Assembly: GCA_017405875.1 (NCBI GenBank)
Contig: JAFQZM010000037.1
Coordinates: forward strand, 1 to 64,000
Source of the DNA: a bacterium
Lineage (GTDB): Bacteria; UBP6; UBA1177
Direction: 5' to 3'
Length of the DNA stretch: 64,000 bases
A program made the translations under genes and the position numbers. This document shows, piece by piece, positions 16,853 through 24,348 of the stretch (within the stretch, counting starts at the first letter, position 1; each line of letters opens with the position of its first letter). The notes under the pieces were generated by a model, which saw only the letters and a list, made by a program, of their open reading frames with translations, was not told where the DNA came from and searched no databases.

Positions 16853-17568
16853 ATGATCCGCAAGATAATCCGCATTGATGAGGAAAAATGCAACGGCTGC
16901 GGCCTTTGTGCCAAAGCCTGTCATGAAGGTGCAATAGAAATGGTGAATGGAAAGGCGAAACTGGTGCGCGAAAATTTCTGCGACGGTTTCGGAGACTGTC
17001 TTCCGAACTGTCCGACTGGGGCGATCTCGTTTGAGGAAAGGGAAGCTCCCGCCTATGACGAAGCTGCCGTAACTGCTGCCAAAAAGGCTGAAAGCGTAGA
17101 ACAAGCTCCTTTTCAGGGTTGCCCCGGATCACGCTTCATGCAGATCAAAAGAGAAGGAGAGCTTCAGGAACCGCAGACTTCTGCTCCGGTTGTGCCGAAA
17201 ACAGCTTCCAGACTTAACCAGTGGCCGTGCCAGATCAAACTCCTTCCCGTTCATGCACCTTTTTTGACGGAGCCAAACTGCTGATCGCGGCAGACTGCAC
17301 CGCTTACGCTTACGCAAACATGCACGAAGATTTTATGAAAGGGAAGGTCACCATCATCGGATGCCCGAAACTGGATGCAGTAGATTATTCGGAAAAACTC
17401 ATCGAGATCATCAGAAACAACGACATCAAAAGCGTGACAGTCGTCCGCATGGAAGTTCCGTGCTGCGGTGGACTGCAAAGAGCAGCAGAAAATGCACTGC
17501 TGAACAGCGGAAAATTCATCCCGTGGCAGGTCGTCACGATTTCAAGAGACGGACGGATTCTCGACTGA
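16853..17568 (+). pseudogene. Hcp-associated 4Fe-4S protein, split by a frameshift at a T6 run
   Basis: The first frame (16853-17284) has two ferredoxin clusters, CNGCGLCAKACHEGAI and CDGFGDCLPNCPTGAI, then a linker and SRLNQWPCQIKLLPVHAPF. It ends shortly after the run of six T at 17260-17265. The -1 frame continues at once as DGAKLLIAADC, VTIIGCPKLDAVDYSEKL and MEVPCCGGL to 17568. Together they form a standard 238-residue Hcp-partner protein. A lost T (or a sequencing error) is the simplest cause; the site T TTT TTG is also a legal -1 slippery heptamer, so programmed shifting cannot be ruled out. Role: electron donor to Hcp, by association. Confidence 0.85.
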
Positions 17569-17604
17569 CCGGTGAAAGTATCGCAAAAACAGCAACCTGA
17601 TACC

Positions 17605-17679
17605 TGACACGATGTCAAAATAAAAAATTGACACGGTGTCATTTTTGTTTAAGATGACTCGAAACCTGACACGGTGTCA
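17605..17679 (+). promoter_or_regulatory. Palindromic operator array with embedded promoter, upstream of cyclophilin-like lipoprotein
   Basis: Three copies: TGACACGATGTCA (17605-17617), exact copies at 17629-17641 and 17667-17679. TTGACA (17628-17633), 16 bases, TAAGAT (17650-17655) form the promoter, with the second operator over the -35. The third copy lies after the start point. Likely controls 17712-19770 and perhaps 19805-20476. Confidence 0.72.
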
Positions 17680-17711
17680 GGATAATCGTTCTATGAAAAA
17701 AGGAGAGTGAA

Positions 17712-18200
17712 ATGAAAAAAATTCTCATTGTTTTCGCGGCATTAGTATTTGTACTGATCTCATGCGGCGAAGCTGAGGCGGAAAGTGCGGAATCAGAGAC
17801 TGAAAACAGCGGTTCAGCCTCTATGGAAAAGGAGGAGGCGATGAAAATCACGATTACGATAAACGGGAAAGAGAAACTTTCGGCGACGCTTGCCGGCAAT
17901 TCCTCTGCAAAAGCGTTTTTCGCGCTTCTCGAAAAAGGATCTGTGACTGTGAAGATGCACGATTACGGCAATTTTGAAAAGGTCGGTGAACTGCCGGAAT
18001 CTCTTCCGAAAAACGATACGGAGATCACGACGGAGCCGGGCGACATAATTCTTTATCAAGGTAACCAGATTACTATTTATTACGATACTAACAAGTGGAA
18101 TTTTACCCGTCTCGGCAAAATCGACTCTATTACTCAGGCAGAGCTGAAATCGATATTAGGTGCAGGTGATGTAACGGCTGTTTTTGAAATGAAGAACTGA
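17712..18200 (+). CDS. Cyclophilin-like fold lipoprotein
   Basis: A 162-residue lipoprotein (lipobox VLISC), a short acidic linker, then the cyclophilin-like domain (ITINGKEKLSATLAGNSSA, VKMHDYGNFEKVGELP, PGDIILYQGNQITIYYD). The domain is a close paralogue of residues 46-155 of the AKR fusion at 7965. Small cyclophilin-like proteins of this kind commonly sit beside flavodoxins and AKRs in gut anaerobes; whether they isomerise prolines is not established. GGAGAG precedes ATG 17712. The alpha/beta hydrolase gene follows in the same direction. Confidence 0.85.
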   Translation: MKKILIVFAALVFVLISCGEAEAESAESETENSGSASMEKEEAMKITITINGKEKLSATLAGNSSAKAFFALLEKGSVTVKMHDYGNFEKVGELPESLPKNDTEITTEPGDIILYQGNQITIYYDTNKWNFTRLGKIDSITQAELKSILGAGDVTAVFEMKN

Positions 18201-18221
18201 ATAACTGAATAGGAGGCTTAA

Positions 18222-19316
18222 ATGAAAAAAATTATCATTATTTTTGCGGTCTTCGTGTTTGCGCTGATTTCATGCGGCGACAAACATGAAACAAAACAGG
18301 AAAATGCGGAAGAAACCAAGGCGGCTCTGCAGCCGTTAAATGAAAAGGAGAAAGCTGTGAAAAAAGAAGAACATTACACATTCAAGCTTGCGGAAGGCGT
18401 GGTACGCACGAAAGTCCGCTTCAAAAATCATTTCGGAATAGAGCTTGCGGGCGATCTTTACACTCCGAAAAACGCGGCTGAAAAAGGGAATGCGGCAATC
18501 GCGGTTTCAGGACCTTTCGGCGCTGTGAAGGAGCAGTCAAGCGGTTTTTACGCGAACGAAATGGCGAAAAGAGGCTTCGTTGCACTTGCATTCGATCCTT
18601 CGTTTACAGGTGAAAGCGCAGGAGAGCCGCGTTATATGAACAGCCCTGACATAAATACCGAAGATTTCATGGCGGCAGTCGATTTCCTTTCGACGCGCGA
18701 CAGCATCGATCCCGAAAAAATCGGCATAATCGGCATCTGCGGATGGGGCGGAATGGCAATCAATACCGCTGCGATCGATACGAGAGTCAAGGCGACAGTC
18801 GCAAGCACGATGTACGACATGAGCCGCGTCACGGCTAACGGATACAACGACAGCGCTGACAGTGCGGAAGCAAGAAACGAAATGCGCAAAGCTCTGATGG
18901 CACAGAGGACCGAAGACTTCAAAAACGGCTCTTACAAACTCGGCGGAGGCGTCATTGACCCGCTTCCCGATGATGCTCCGCAGTTCGTGAAGGATTACTA
19001 CGCTTACTACAAGACTCCGCGCGGCTACCACGAACGCAGCCTCAATTCGAACGGCGGCTGGAACATCACGGCGGCGACATCGCTCCTCAATACGAAACTG
19101 CTTGCCTATGCCGGTGAGATCGAAAACGCGGTCATGGTCGTTCACGGAGAAAAGGCGCACAGCAGATACTTCGGCGAAACAGCGTTCAAGAAACTCAAAG
19201 GCGAGAACAAGGAACTCGTGATAATTCCCGGCGCAAGCCACGTTGACCTTTACGACAATCCTGAAAAGATCCCGTTCGGCAGGATAGACGAGTTTTTCAG
19301 AAAGTATTTGAAGTAG
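18222..19316 (+). CDS. Alpha/beta-hydrolase lipoprotein (YcjY/dienelactone-hydrolase-like)
   Basis: A 364-residue lipoprotein (lipobox ALISC). The hydrolase core starts about residue 55 (ELAGDLYTPKNA, AVSGPFG, GFVALAFDPSFTGES). The nucleophile elbow reads GIIGICGWGGMA, with Cys where most relatives have Ser, as in the dienelactone hydrolase branch. The catalytic His is in PGASHVDLYDN and a likely acid in MVVHGEKAHS is not clear. Close family members are YcjY-like and poorly studied. Located 21 bases after the cyclophilin-like gene, same operon. Confidence 0.82.
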   Translation: MKKIIIIFAVFVFALISCGDKHETKQENAEETKAALQPLNEKEKAVKKEEHYTFKLAEGVVRTKVRFKNHFGIELAGDLYTPKNAAEKGNAAIAVSGPFGAVKEQSSGFYANEMAKRGFVALAFDPSFTGESAGEPRYMNSPDINTEDFMAAVDFLSTRDSIDPEKIGIIGICGWGGMAINTAAIDTRVKATVASTMYDMSRVTANGYNDSADSAEARNEMRKALMAQRTEDFKNGSYKLGGGVIDPLPDDAPQFVKDYYAYYKTPRGYHERSLNSNGGWNITAATSLLNTKLLAYAGEIENAVMVVHGEKAHSRYFGETAFKKLKGENKELVIIPGASHVDLYDNPEKIPFGRIDEFFRKYLK

Positions 19317-19362
19317 CCGGAAGTACTGGAAACGGAAAGACAAATATAAGGTAGGAAAAAGT

Positions 19363-19770
19363 ATGAAAAAACTGATTTTTTTGCTGATTTTGGGTTTGTT
19401 TTCGGTCGTGCTGGCTGAGGGGAAGACGATCGAGAAAGACGGAGACCTTGTTGTCCGTATTGCCGAAATAGAAGTCCATCCTCAGTATCTGCAGGAATAT
19501 CTGGCTTATGCGGAAGAGGTCGACCGCCTTTCAATAGAGCGTGAACCTGGAGTTATATGCCTTTTCCCGATGCAGCATGCTGATGATCCGAATAAAATAA
19601 GCATACTGGAAATTTACGCTTCCGAAGAGCTCTACAAACAGCATCTGAACACCGCGCATTTTCAGAAATACAAAAAGGGGACGCTGCACATGGTCAAAAG
19701 CCTGAAACTGCCTGAAATGCGCCCGCTCGATAAAAAAACGATGAAGCAGATATTCAAAAAACTCAAGTGA
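19363..19770 (+). CDS. Exported antibiotic-biosynthesis-monooxygenase-domain protein
   Basis: A 135-residue protein with a Sec signal (MKKLIFLLILGLFSVVLAEG) and one ABM dimeric ferredoxin-like domain: VRIAEIEVHPQYLQEYLAYA, REPGVICLFPMQ, ISILEIYASEELYKQHLNT and HFQKY. Cytoplasmic relatives such as YgiN oxidise quinols without a cofactor; exported versions are uncharacterised. It lies 46 bases after the hydrolase gene and probably shares its promoter. Confidence 0.82.
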   Translation: MKKLIFLLILGLFSVVLAEGKTIEKDGDLVVRIAEIEVHPQYLQEYLAYAEEVDRLSIEREPGVICLFPMQHADDPNKISILEIYASEELYKQHLNTAHFQKYKKGTLHMVKSLKLPEMRPLDKKTMKQIFKKLK

Positions 19771-19804
19771 TTTCGGTGAAATAGTTGGAAAAACAGGAGG
19801 AATC

Positions 19805-20476
19805 ATGAAAACAGTCATTATCAATGCAAGTCCGCGTAAAAACTGGAATACAGCTCAACTTTTAAAAGAGGCATTGAAAGGTGCCGGATCCGCAGGGGCG
19901 GAAACGGAATATGTTGATTTGTATGATTTGAATTTTTCCGGCTGCCGCAGCTGTCTTGCGTGCAAGCGCAAGGGGATGGGAGAAATCTGCAGATGTTATT
20001 GGAAGGACGGGCTTTCACCGGTGTTGGATAAAATACTTGAGGCTGATCATCTGATAATCGGTTCACCTGTCTATTTCAGTGAACCGACGGGAGGTCTTCG
20101 CTCATTTATGGAGCGCTTGATTTTTCCTGCTCTTTCCTATAACGACTATTCAAGCCGTTTCCGCGGAAAGATTAATGTCGATGTTTTTCTGACAATGAAT
20201 ATGCCTTCGAACCTATACGGTCAGATGTATGAAAAACGGATGCAGGAGTATTTCGCACCATTCGGATTTTTGAACGGATCGCTGCGGATTTTCCCGGTTT
20301 GCGATACACTTCAGGTAGAGGATTATTCCAAATACGACATGGCGGCTTTTTCCGAAGAACATAAAAGATCTGTCAAAGAAACAGAGTTCCGTCAGGCTTT
20401 GGAAAAGGCGTTCGAAATCGGTTCCAGCAAAGAACAGGTCGGCGAGTGGCTTTCGTCGATCGGTCTTGCGGAATAA
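19805..20476 (+). CDS. NADPH-dependent FMN reductase / iron-sulfur flavoprotein-like
   Basis: A 223-residue flavodoxin-fold reductase without a signal. FMN loop INASPRKNWNTAQLL, then a Cys-rich segment SGCRSCLACKRKG with ICRCYW, as in iron-sulfur flavoproteins, and IIGSPVYFSEPTGGLRSFMERL. Five Cys in that segment could bind a cluster. AGGAGG precedes ATG 19805. Possibly the cytoplasmic electron source for neighbouring exported redox proteins, though nothing shows a route across the membrane. Confidence 0.83.
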   Translation: MKTVIINASPRKNWNTAQLLKEALKGAGSAGAETEYVDLYDLNFSGCRSCLACKRKGMGEICRCYWKDGLSPVLDKILEADHLIIGSPVYFSEPTGGLRSFMERLIFPALSYNDYSSRFRGKINVDVFLTMNMPSNLYGQMYEKRMQEYFAPFGFLNGSLRIFPVCDTLQVEDYSKYDMAAFSEEHKRSVKETEFRQALEKAFEIGSSKEQVGEWLSSIGLAE

Positions 20477-20500
20477 TCTGCTGTCGCACTATTCTTTAAC

Positions 20501-20528
20501 TTGCATCATCATTGCTTTTCCCTATAAT
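20501..20528 (+). promoter_or_regulatory. Promoter for the GrpB-like gene
   Basis: TTGCAT (20501-20506), 16 bases, TATAAT (20523-20528), 25 bases ahead of ATG 20553. It has no palindrome, so this gene is outside the TGACAC regulon. Confidence 0.5.
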
Positions 20529-20552
20529 TTTTCGGTTTTTTAGACGGTAAGC

Positions 20553-21119
20553 ATGGCAAAAGAACTTTCCGAAATGACTTTGCAGGAATTGTGGAATTTG
20601 TTTCCGATATTTTTGGTTCCGCACGACGACAAATGGAAAGTTTATTATAATGAAATCAGGAACTTTTTAGAAAAAACACTGTCCGGATATCCTGTAGAAA
20701 GAATCAGTCACATTGGCAGTACTGCAATCTTTGGAATATGGGCAAAAAATATTGTCGATGTCATGGTTGAAATCTCCAGATGTGCGGATATTGACAATGT
20801 CGCAAAAAAAATCGAGGAAAACGGTTTTATTCGAATGTCAACAGAAAAAGACAGGATATCATTTAATCGCGGATATACAAAAAACGGTTTTGCCGAAAAA
20901 GTCTTTCATTTGCATCTTCGCTTTGCAGGGGACAACGACGAACTATATTTCAGGGATTACTTGAAGGAACATCCTCAAACAGCCCGGGAATACGAAGCAC
21001 TGAAATTGAAACTTTGGAAGCAGTTCGAACATAACAGAAACGCTTACACCGAAGCTAAAACGGAGTTCATTCAGAAATGGACACGCGAAGCAAAAAGAAT
21101 TTACAAGGGAAGGTATTAA
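20553..21119 (+). CDS. GrpB/UPF0157 family nucleotidyltransferase-like protein
   Basis: A 188-residue protein of the GrpB family, a nucleotidyltransferase-fold group of unclear reaction. Typical features are VPHDDKWKVYYNEIRNFLE, the IGSTAIFGIWAKNIVDVMVE segment (the family usually reads GSTAVPGLxAKPIIDI) and LHLRFAG with YFRDYLKEHPQTAREYEALK. The usual Pro-Gly in the loop is replaced by FG. It is followed three bases later by a GNAT gene, so the two are probably one operon. Confidence 0.85.
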   Translation: MAKELSEMTLQELWNLFPIFLVPHDDKWKVYYNEIRNFLEKTLSGYPVERISHIGSTAIFGIWAKNIVDVMVEISRCADIDNVAKKIEENGFIRMSTEKDRISFNRGYTKNGFAEKVFHLHLRFAGDNDELYFRDYLKEHPQTAREYEALKLKLWKQFEHNRNAYTEAKTEFIQKWTREAKRIYKGRY

Positions 21120-21122
21120 ATA

Positions 21123-21815
21123 ATGGATAAGATAATAAAGGCAGAACGGCTGATCCTGCGGCAGTTCAGAGATACAGATTGTGACTTCAGACAAAATATA
21201 TGCTTCCATAAAGATGAAAACTGTGCGTCGAAGCGGAAAGATACCTATGTCTATGCTGCTTTATCCGAAGATCAATTAAAGAGTTCGGCTGACCACATTC
21301 TCGAAACAGAAAGACTTTTCCTTCGTGAATTGAATAACGATGATTTCGATGCACTTTATCGTGTTTTCGCGGACAAAGATTCCATGCGCCATTATCCATA
21401 TACATTCGATGAAGAACGGGTTCGTAAATGGATAGAAACAAATATCGAGCGTTATCGCGTATTCGGGTTCGGTCTATGGGCGGTATGCCTGAAAGAAACA
21501 GGAGAAATGATAGGCGACTGCGGACTTACAATGCAGAATATCAACGGCTTTATCCGACCCGAGATCGGATACCATATAAGATCAGATAAACAGCGCTGCG
21601 GATATGCAAAAGAAGCCGCTTCCGCAGTAAGAGACTGGGCGTTTTCACACACGACATTTAAGATCGTTTACTCTTATATGAGAGCCGAGAATATCCCTTC
21701 CGTGAAAACAGCTGAATCTATCGGCATGTACCTTGTCAATAAATATGCGGACGATGAGGGCATTGAAATTTCCGTATATGCAATAGAGAAAATGAAAAAT
21801 GAACAAATACAATAA
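21123..21815 (+). CDS. GNAT acetyltransferase with a duplicated N-terminal strand
   Basis: A 230-residue GNAT protein. The complete domain starts near residue 60 (ETERLFLRELNNDDF) and contains GDCGLTMQ, RPEIGYHIRSDKQRCGYAKEA and AENIPSVKTAESIGM. In front of it is a second start-like segment, IIKAERLILRQFRDTD, then about 35 unrelated residues. This looks like a fusion to the beginning of another GNAT gene, or a deletion that joined two tandem GNAT genes. Substrate unknown. Confidence 0.78.
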   Translation: MDKIIKAERLILRQFRDTDCDFRQNICFHKDENCASKRKDTYVYAALSEDQLKSSADHILETERLFLRELNNDDFDALYRVFADKDSMRHYPYTFDEERVRKWIETNIERYRVFGFGLWAVCLKETGEMIGDCGLTMQNINGFIRPEIGYHIRSDKQRCGYAKEAASAVRDWAFSHTTFKIVYSYMRAENIPSVKTAESIGMYLVNKYADDEGIEISVYAIEKMKNEQIQ

Positions 21816-21864
21816 TCTTTGGAAATGTTTTTTGCAGGCGGGCTGCCCGCTCTCAGACAAAAAA

Positions 21865-21904
21865 TTGACGTGGTGTCATTTTTATTTATTCTGACACGGT
21901 GTCA
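21865..21904 (+). promoter_or_regulatory. Operator pair with embedded promoter upstream of larE
   Basis: TGACGTGGTGTCA (21866-21878, two mismatches) and exact TGACACGGTGTCA (21892-21904). TTGACG (21865-21870), 16 bases, TATTCT (21887-21892). It is preceded by a GC-rich inverted repeat (GCGGGCTGCCCGC near 21837-21849) also found, degraded, before larC. The two lar promoters are copies of one module of about 80 bases. Confidence 0.72.
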
Positions 21905-21921
21905 GGATCGTGGAGAGTGAT

Positions 21922-22737
21922 TTGACAGAAATTTATAAGAAACTTTCGGACTTGCGGAAACTTCTGAAATCTTTCGGAAGTGCCGCTATCGCCTTTTCAG
22001 GCGGGGTCGATTCGACTTTTCTCTTGAAAGTGGCACACGACGAACTTGGTGAAAAAGCTGTCGCAGTTACGGTTGTTTCGCCGCTTATTCCTAAAAAAGA
22101 GGCGCAGGATGCCGAAAATTTCTGCAAAAATGAGAATATCAGGCAGTTTGTTCTTGAACTGGATCCGCTCAAAATCACCGGTTTTAAAGAAAATCCAGAA
22201 AACCGCTGCTATATCTGCAAAAAAGAAATCTTTAATAAAATCAAAGATTTGGCTTCAAAAAACGGCATTTTTACAGTTTGTGAAGGAAGCAACGCCGACG
22301 ATACAGGTGACTACCGCCCCGGAATGCAGGCTATTCGTGAGCTCGGCATAAAAAGCCCGCTTCTGGAATGCGGACTTACGAAAAACAAGATCCGTATCCT
22401 TTCAAAAGAGATGGATCTTCCGTGCTGGAACAAACCGAGCGCGGCGTGTCTTGCTTCGAGATTCGTCTACGGCGAGGAAATCACGGAAAAAAAACTGAAG
22501 ATGGTTGAAAAGGCGGAAGATTTTCTGCGCGAAAAAGGCTTTTCGCAGCAGCGCGTGAGGATCCACGGCAAAAACCTTGCTCGGATCGAGATCGAGAAGA
22601 ACGATTTTGAGAAAATTCTTGCCGTAAAAGATGAGATCAACAGTTTTTTCAAAGAGTTAGGTTTTGTCTACACAACTTTGGATTTGACCGGTTTCAGAAG
22701 CGGCAGCATGAACGAGGTGATCAATGAGCGGAACTGA
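21922..22737 (+). CDS. larE: LarE, sulfur transferase for nickel-pincer nucleotide synthesis
   Basis: PP-loop ATPase/sulfur transferase of 271 residues that converts the carboxylates of the LarB product to thiocarboxylates. Motifs: PP-loop AIAFSGGVDSTFL, RCYICKKEIF, EGSNADDTGDYRPG, and the Cys of SAACLASRF that corresponds to the sacrificial sulfur donor of studied LarE. An extra Cys seven residues before it (LPCWNKPSAACL) might point to the Fe-S-dependent type, unproven. TTG 21922 has GGAGAG upstream and leaves a reasonable leader after the promoter; GTG 21910 is the alternative. It overlaps larB by 14 bases. Confidence 0.92.
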   Translation: MTEIYKKLSDLRKLLKSFGSAAIAFSGGVDSTFLLKVAHDELGEKAVAVTVVSPLIPKKEAQDAENFCKNENIRQFVLELDPLKITGFKENPENRCYICKKEIFNKIKDLASKNGIFTVCEGSNADDTGDYRPGMQAIRELGIKSPLLECGLTKNKIRILSKEMDLPCWNKPSAACLASRFVYGEEITEKKLKMVEKAEDFLREKGFSQQRVRIHGKNLARIEIEKNDFEKILAVKDEINSFFKELGFVYTTLDLTGFRSGSMNEVINERN

Positions 22738-23422
22738 TATTTTGAACTTCGCAGAACTTGACCTTGAACGCAAAAAACGGACGGGTTTCGCCGAAGTGGT
22801 CTTCTGTCAGGGAAAAAAGGATGAGTTTCTGAAGGATATTTTCACGAAACTCTATGCTGCAAACGGCGAAGTGCTTGGAACAAGGGCGACGAAAGAGCAG
22901 TTTGAAATCGTGAAAAGCGTCCTTGAAAACGCAAAGTACGATGAAATTTCGAGAATCATAACTGTGCGGAAAGAGAAGAAAAATCTTATCGGCAACATAG
23001 CGGTCTGCTCTGCCGGAACCGCAGACATTCCCGTTGCCGAGGAAGCTGCGCAGAGTGCCGAATTTTTCGGCTGCTTCGTCGAAAGGATATACGATGTCGG
23101 TGTCAGCGGGATCCACCGGCTTCTTTCAAAAACGGAACTTCTGCAGAAGGCTAACTGCATCGTAGCGGTTGCCGGAATGGAGGGGGCTCTTGCAAGTGTG
23201 ATCGGAGGTCTGGTTGCAGTTCCAGTCATAGCTGTCCCGACATCGGTGGGCTACGGAGCGAGCTTCGACGGGCTTTCCGCACTTCTCACGATGATAAATT
23301 CGTGCGCAAACGGCATTTCTGTCGTCAATATCGACAACGGCTACGGCGCAGGCTATATCGCATCGCAGATAAACTTTTTGGCTGAGAGAGGAAGAGATAA
23401 ACGTCAAACTGGAACGGATTAA
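22724..23422 (+). CDS. larB: LarB, pyridinium-3,5-biscarboxylic acid mononucleotide synthase
   Basis: A 232-residue PurE-fold protein. LarB carboxylates and hydrolyses nicotinic acid adenine dinucleotide to begin the nickel-pincer cofactor. The core shows IAVCSAGTADIPVAEEAA, GVSGIHRLL, IVAVAGMEGALASVIGGLV, PTSVGYGASFDGLSALLTM and VVNIDNGYGAGYIA, all typical. Starts inside the larE end, so the two are co-translated. larC is 0.9 kb downstream with its own promoter, separated by a toxin-antitoxin pair on the other strand. Confidence 0.94.
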   Translation: MSGTDILNFAELDLERKKRTGFAEVVFCQGKKDEFLKDIFTKLYAANGEVLGTRATKEQFEIVKSVLENAKYDEISRIITVRKEKKNLIGNIAVCSAGTADIPVAEEAAQSAEFFGCFVERIYDVGVSGIHRLLSKTELLQKANCIVAVAGMEGALASVIGGLVAVPVIAVPTSVGYGASFDGLSALLTMINSCANGISVVNIDNGYGAGYIASQINFLAERGRDKRQTGTD

Positions 23423-23428
23423 AACGGT

Positions 23429-23989
23429 TTAAATTTTTACCAAATCTTTGATTTTGCTCTCAGACCAGTATTCGTTAGACCAAAAAAAATACTCGGTTTT
23501 ACGCTTTTTGAATATTCGGAAGGGAACTTTTGAGTTGTCATAAATATGAACAATGTCACATATGTTGATGAGTTCGGGTAAAAGTTTGAGTGCTTTTTTG
23601 TAGCGTGAAACGATTTTTTCTTCTGGAACTCCGTGTCCGCCGTTTGCTTCGCGTGATTTTACACGGGCAATATTGATGTTGCAATCGCAGGTAAGCACAT
23701 AAATACAGCGGATGAAATAGCCTTGTTCCTTTGCTTTTTTGAGCAGATTCAGATTTCTTTCTGTGGAAAGCACGGTTTCAAAGGTGAAACTCTTTTGCTC
23801 GGACAGTGCTTTCTCGCGCATTTTCTCTGCAAGTTGTGCAGCTTCAATATCTGAACAGTGGTTGACGCTTTTGATGTTATCTGCGTTGATATAAGGTTCG
23901 ATAATTTTTGCAAAACGCGTGATAGTCGATTTTCCGCTGCCGTTAGGACCGGCGAAAACGATTATTTCAGGCTTCTTCTGATTTTGCAT
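23429..23989 (-). CDS. Zeta-toxin-family P-loop kinase
   Basis: A 187-residue P-loop kinase. Walker A IIVFAGPNGSGKST, substrate-side Asp in YINADNIK, FTFETVLSTERNL, and the Arg-rich lid RVKSREANGGHGVPEEKIVSRY, as in zeta toxins that phosphorylate UDP-N-acetylglucosamine or related nucleotide sugars. ATG 23989 is chosen as it sits right at the Walker domain; a longer start (24022) is inside the upstream gene. It overlaps the small upstream gene by 23 bases, typical of a toxin-antitoxin pair. It ends 7 bases from the larB stop, convergent. Confidence 0.82.
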   Translation of the reverse strand: MQNQKKPEIIVFAGPNGSGKSTITRFAKIIEPYINADNIKSVNHCSDIEAAQLAEKMREKALSEQKSFTFETVLSTERNLNLLKKAKEQGYFIRCIYVLTCDCNINIARVKSREANGGHGVPEEKIVSRYKKALKLLPELINICDIVHIYDNSKVPFRIFKKRKTEYFFWSNEYWSESKIKDLVKI

Positions 23990-24179
23990 GGATATATTCT
24001 CTGTGACCGTCGGCGTATTCAAGGTAAGCCATCTTTTTCTCAGCGTCGTAACCGGCGATAGGAGTGCCTTTTATGCGCTTGATTTCATTGTCTATTCTGA
24101 CAGCTTCTTTGAAGAGTTTGGTCAACTCGTCGTCTGAAATTCCGCACATTGAATCAAGTTCATTGGTCTGTTCGTTCAT
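23967..24179 (-). CDS. Small protein, likely antitoxin partner of the zeta toxin
   Basis: A 70-residue acidic-basic protein, N-terminal half helical (SDDELTKLFKEAVRIDNEIKRI), then a short strand-rich tail (MAYLEYADGHREYIH). AGGAG lies just upstream of the start. Small genes of this type often precede and overlap zeta-like kinases and are thought to neutralise them; it does not look like the classical epsilon antitoxin. Function is by association. Confidence 0.6.
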   Translation of the reverse strand: MNEQTNELDSMCGISDDELTKLFKEAVRIDNEIKRIKGTPIAGYDAEKKMAYLEYADGHREYIHAKSEEA

Positions 24180-24276
24180 TGGAATCTCCTTACTAACAAA
24201 AAACGCGATATTTTAAGGAAAATTGGTGAAAATGCAAGATTTTGCAGGCGAGCCGCCCGCGCTCCGACAAAAAAAA

Positions 24277-24316
24277 TTGACACGGTGTCATTTTTATTTA
24301 TTCTGACACGGTGTCG
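24277..24316 (+). promoter_or_regulatory. Operator pair with embedded promoter upstream of larC
   Basis: Exact TGACACGGTGTCA (24278-24290) and TGACACGGTGTCG (24304-24316). TTGACA (24277-24282), 16 bases, TATTCT (24299-24304). The preceding 35 bases (gcaggcgagccgcccgc, then gacaaaaaaa) match the sequence before the larE promoter. Confidence 0.74.
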
Positions 24317-24348
24317 GGATAAGTTCGTTGGTGAAAATGGAGTATAAA

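Noticed and set aside
22724-23422. Second PurE enzyme
   Set aside because: The fold is PurE-like but the motifs and the overlap with larE identify LarB.
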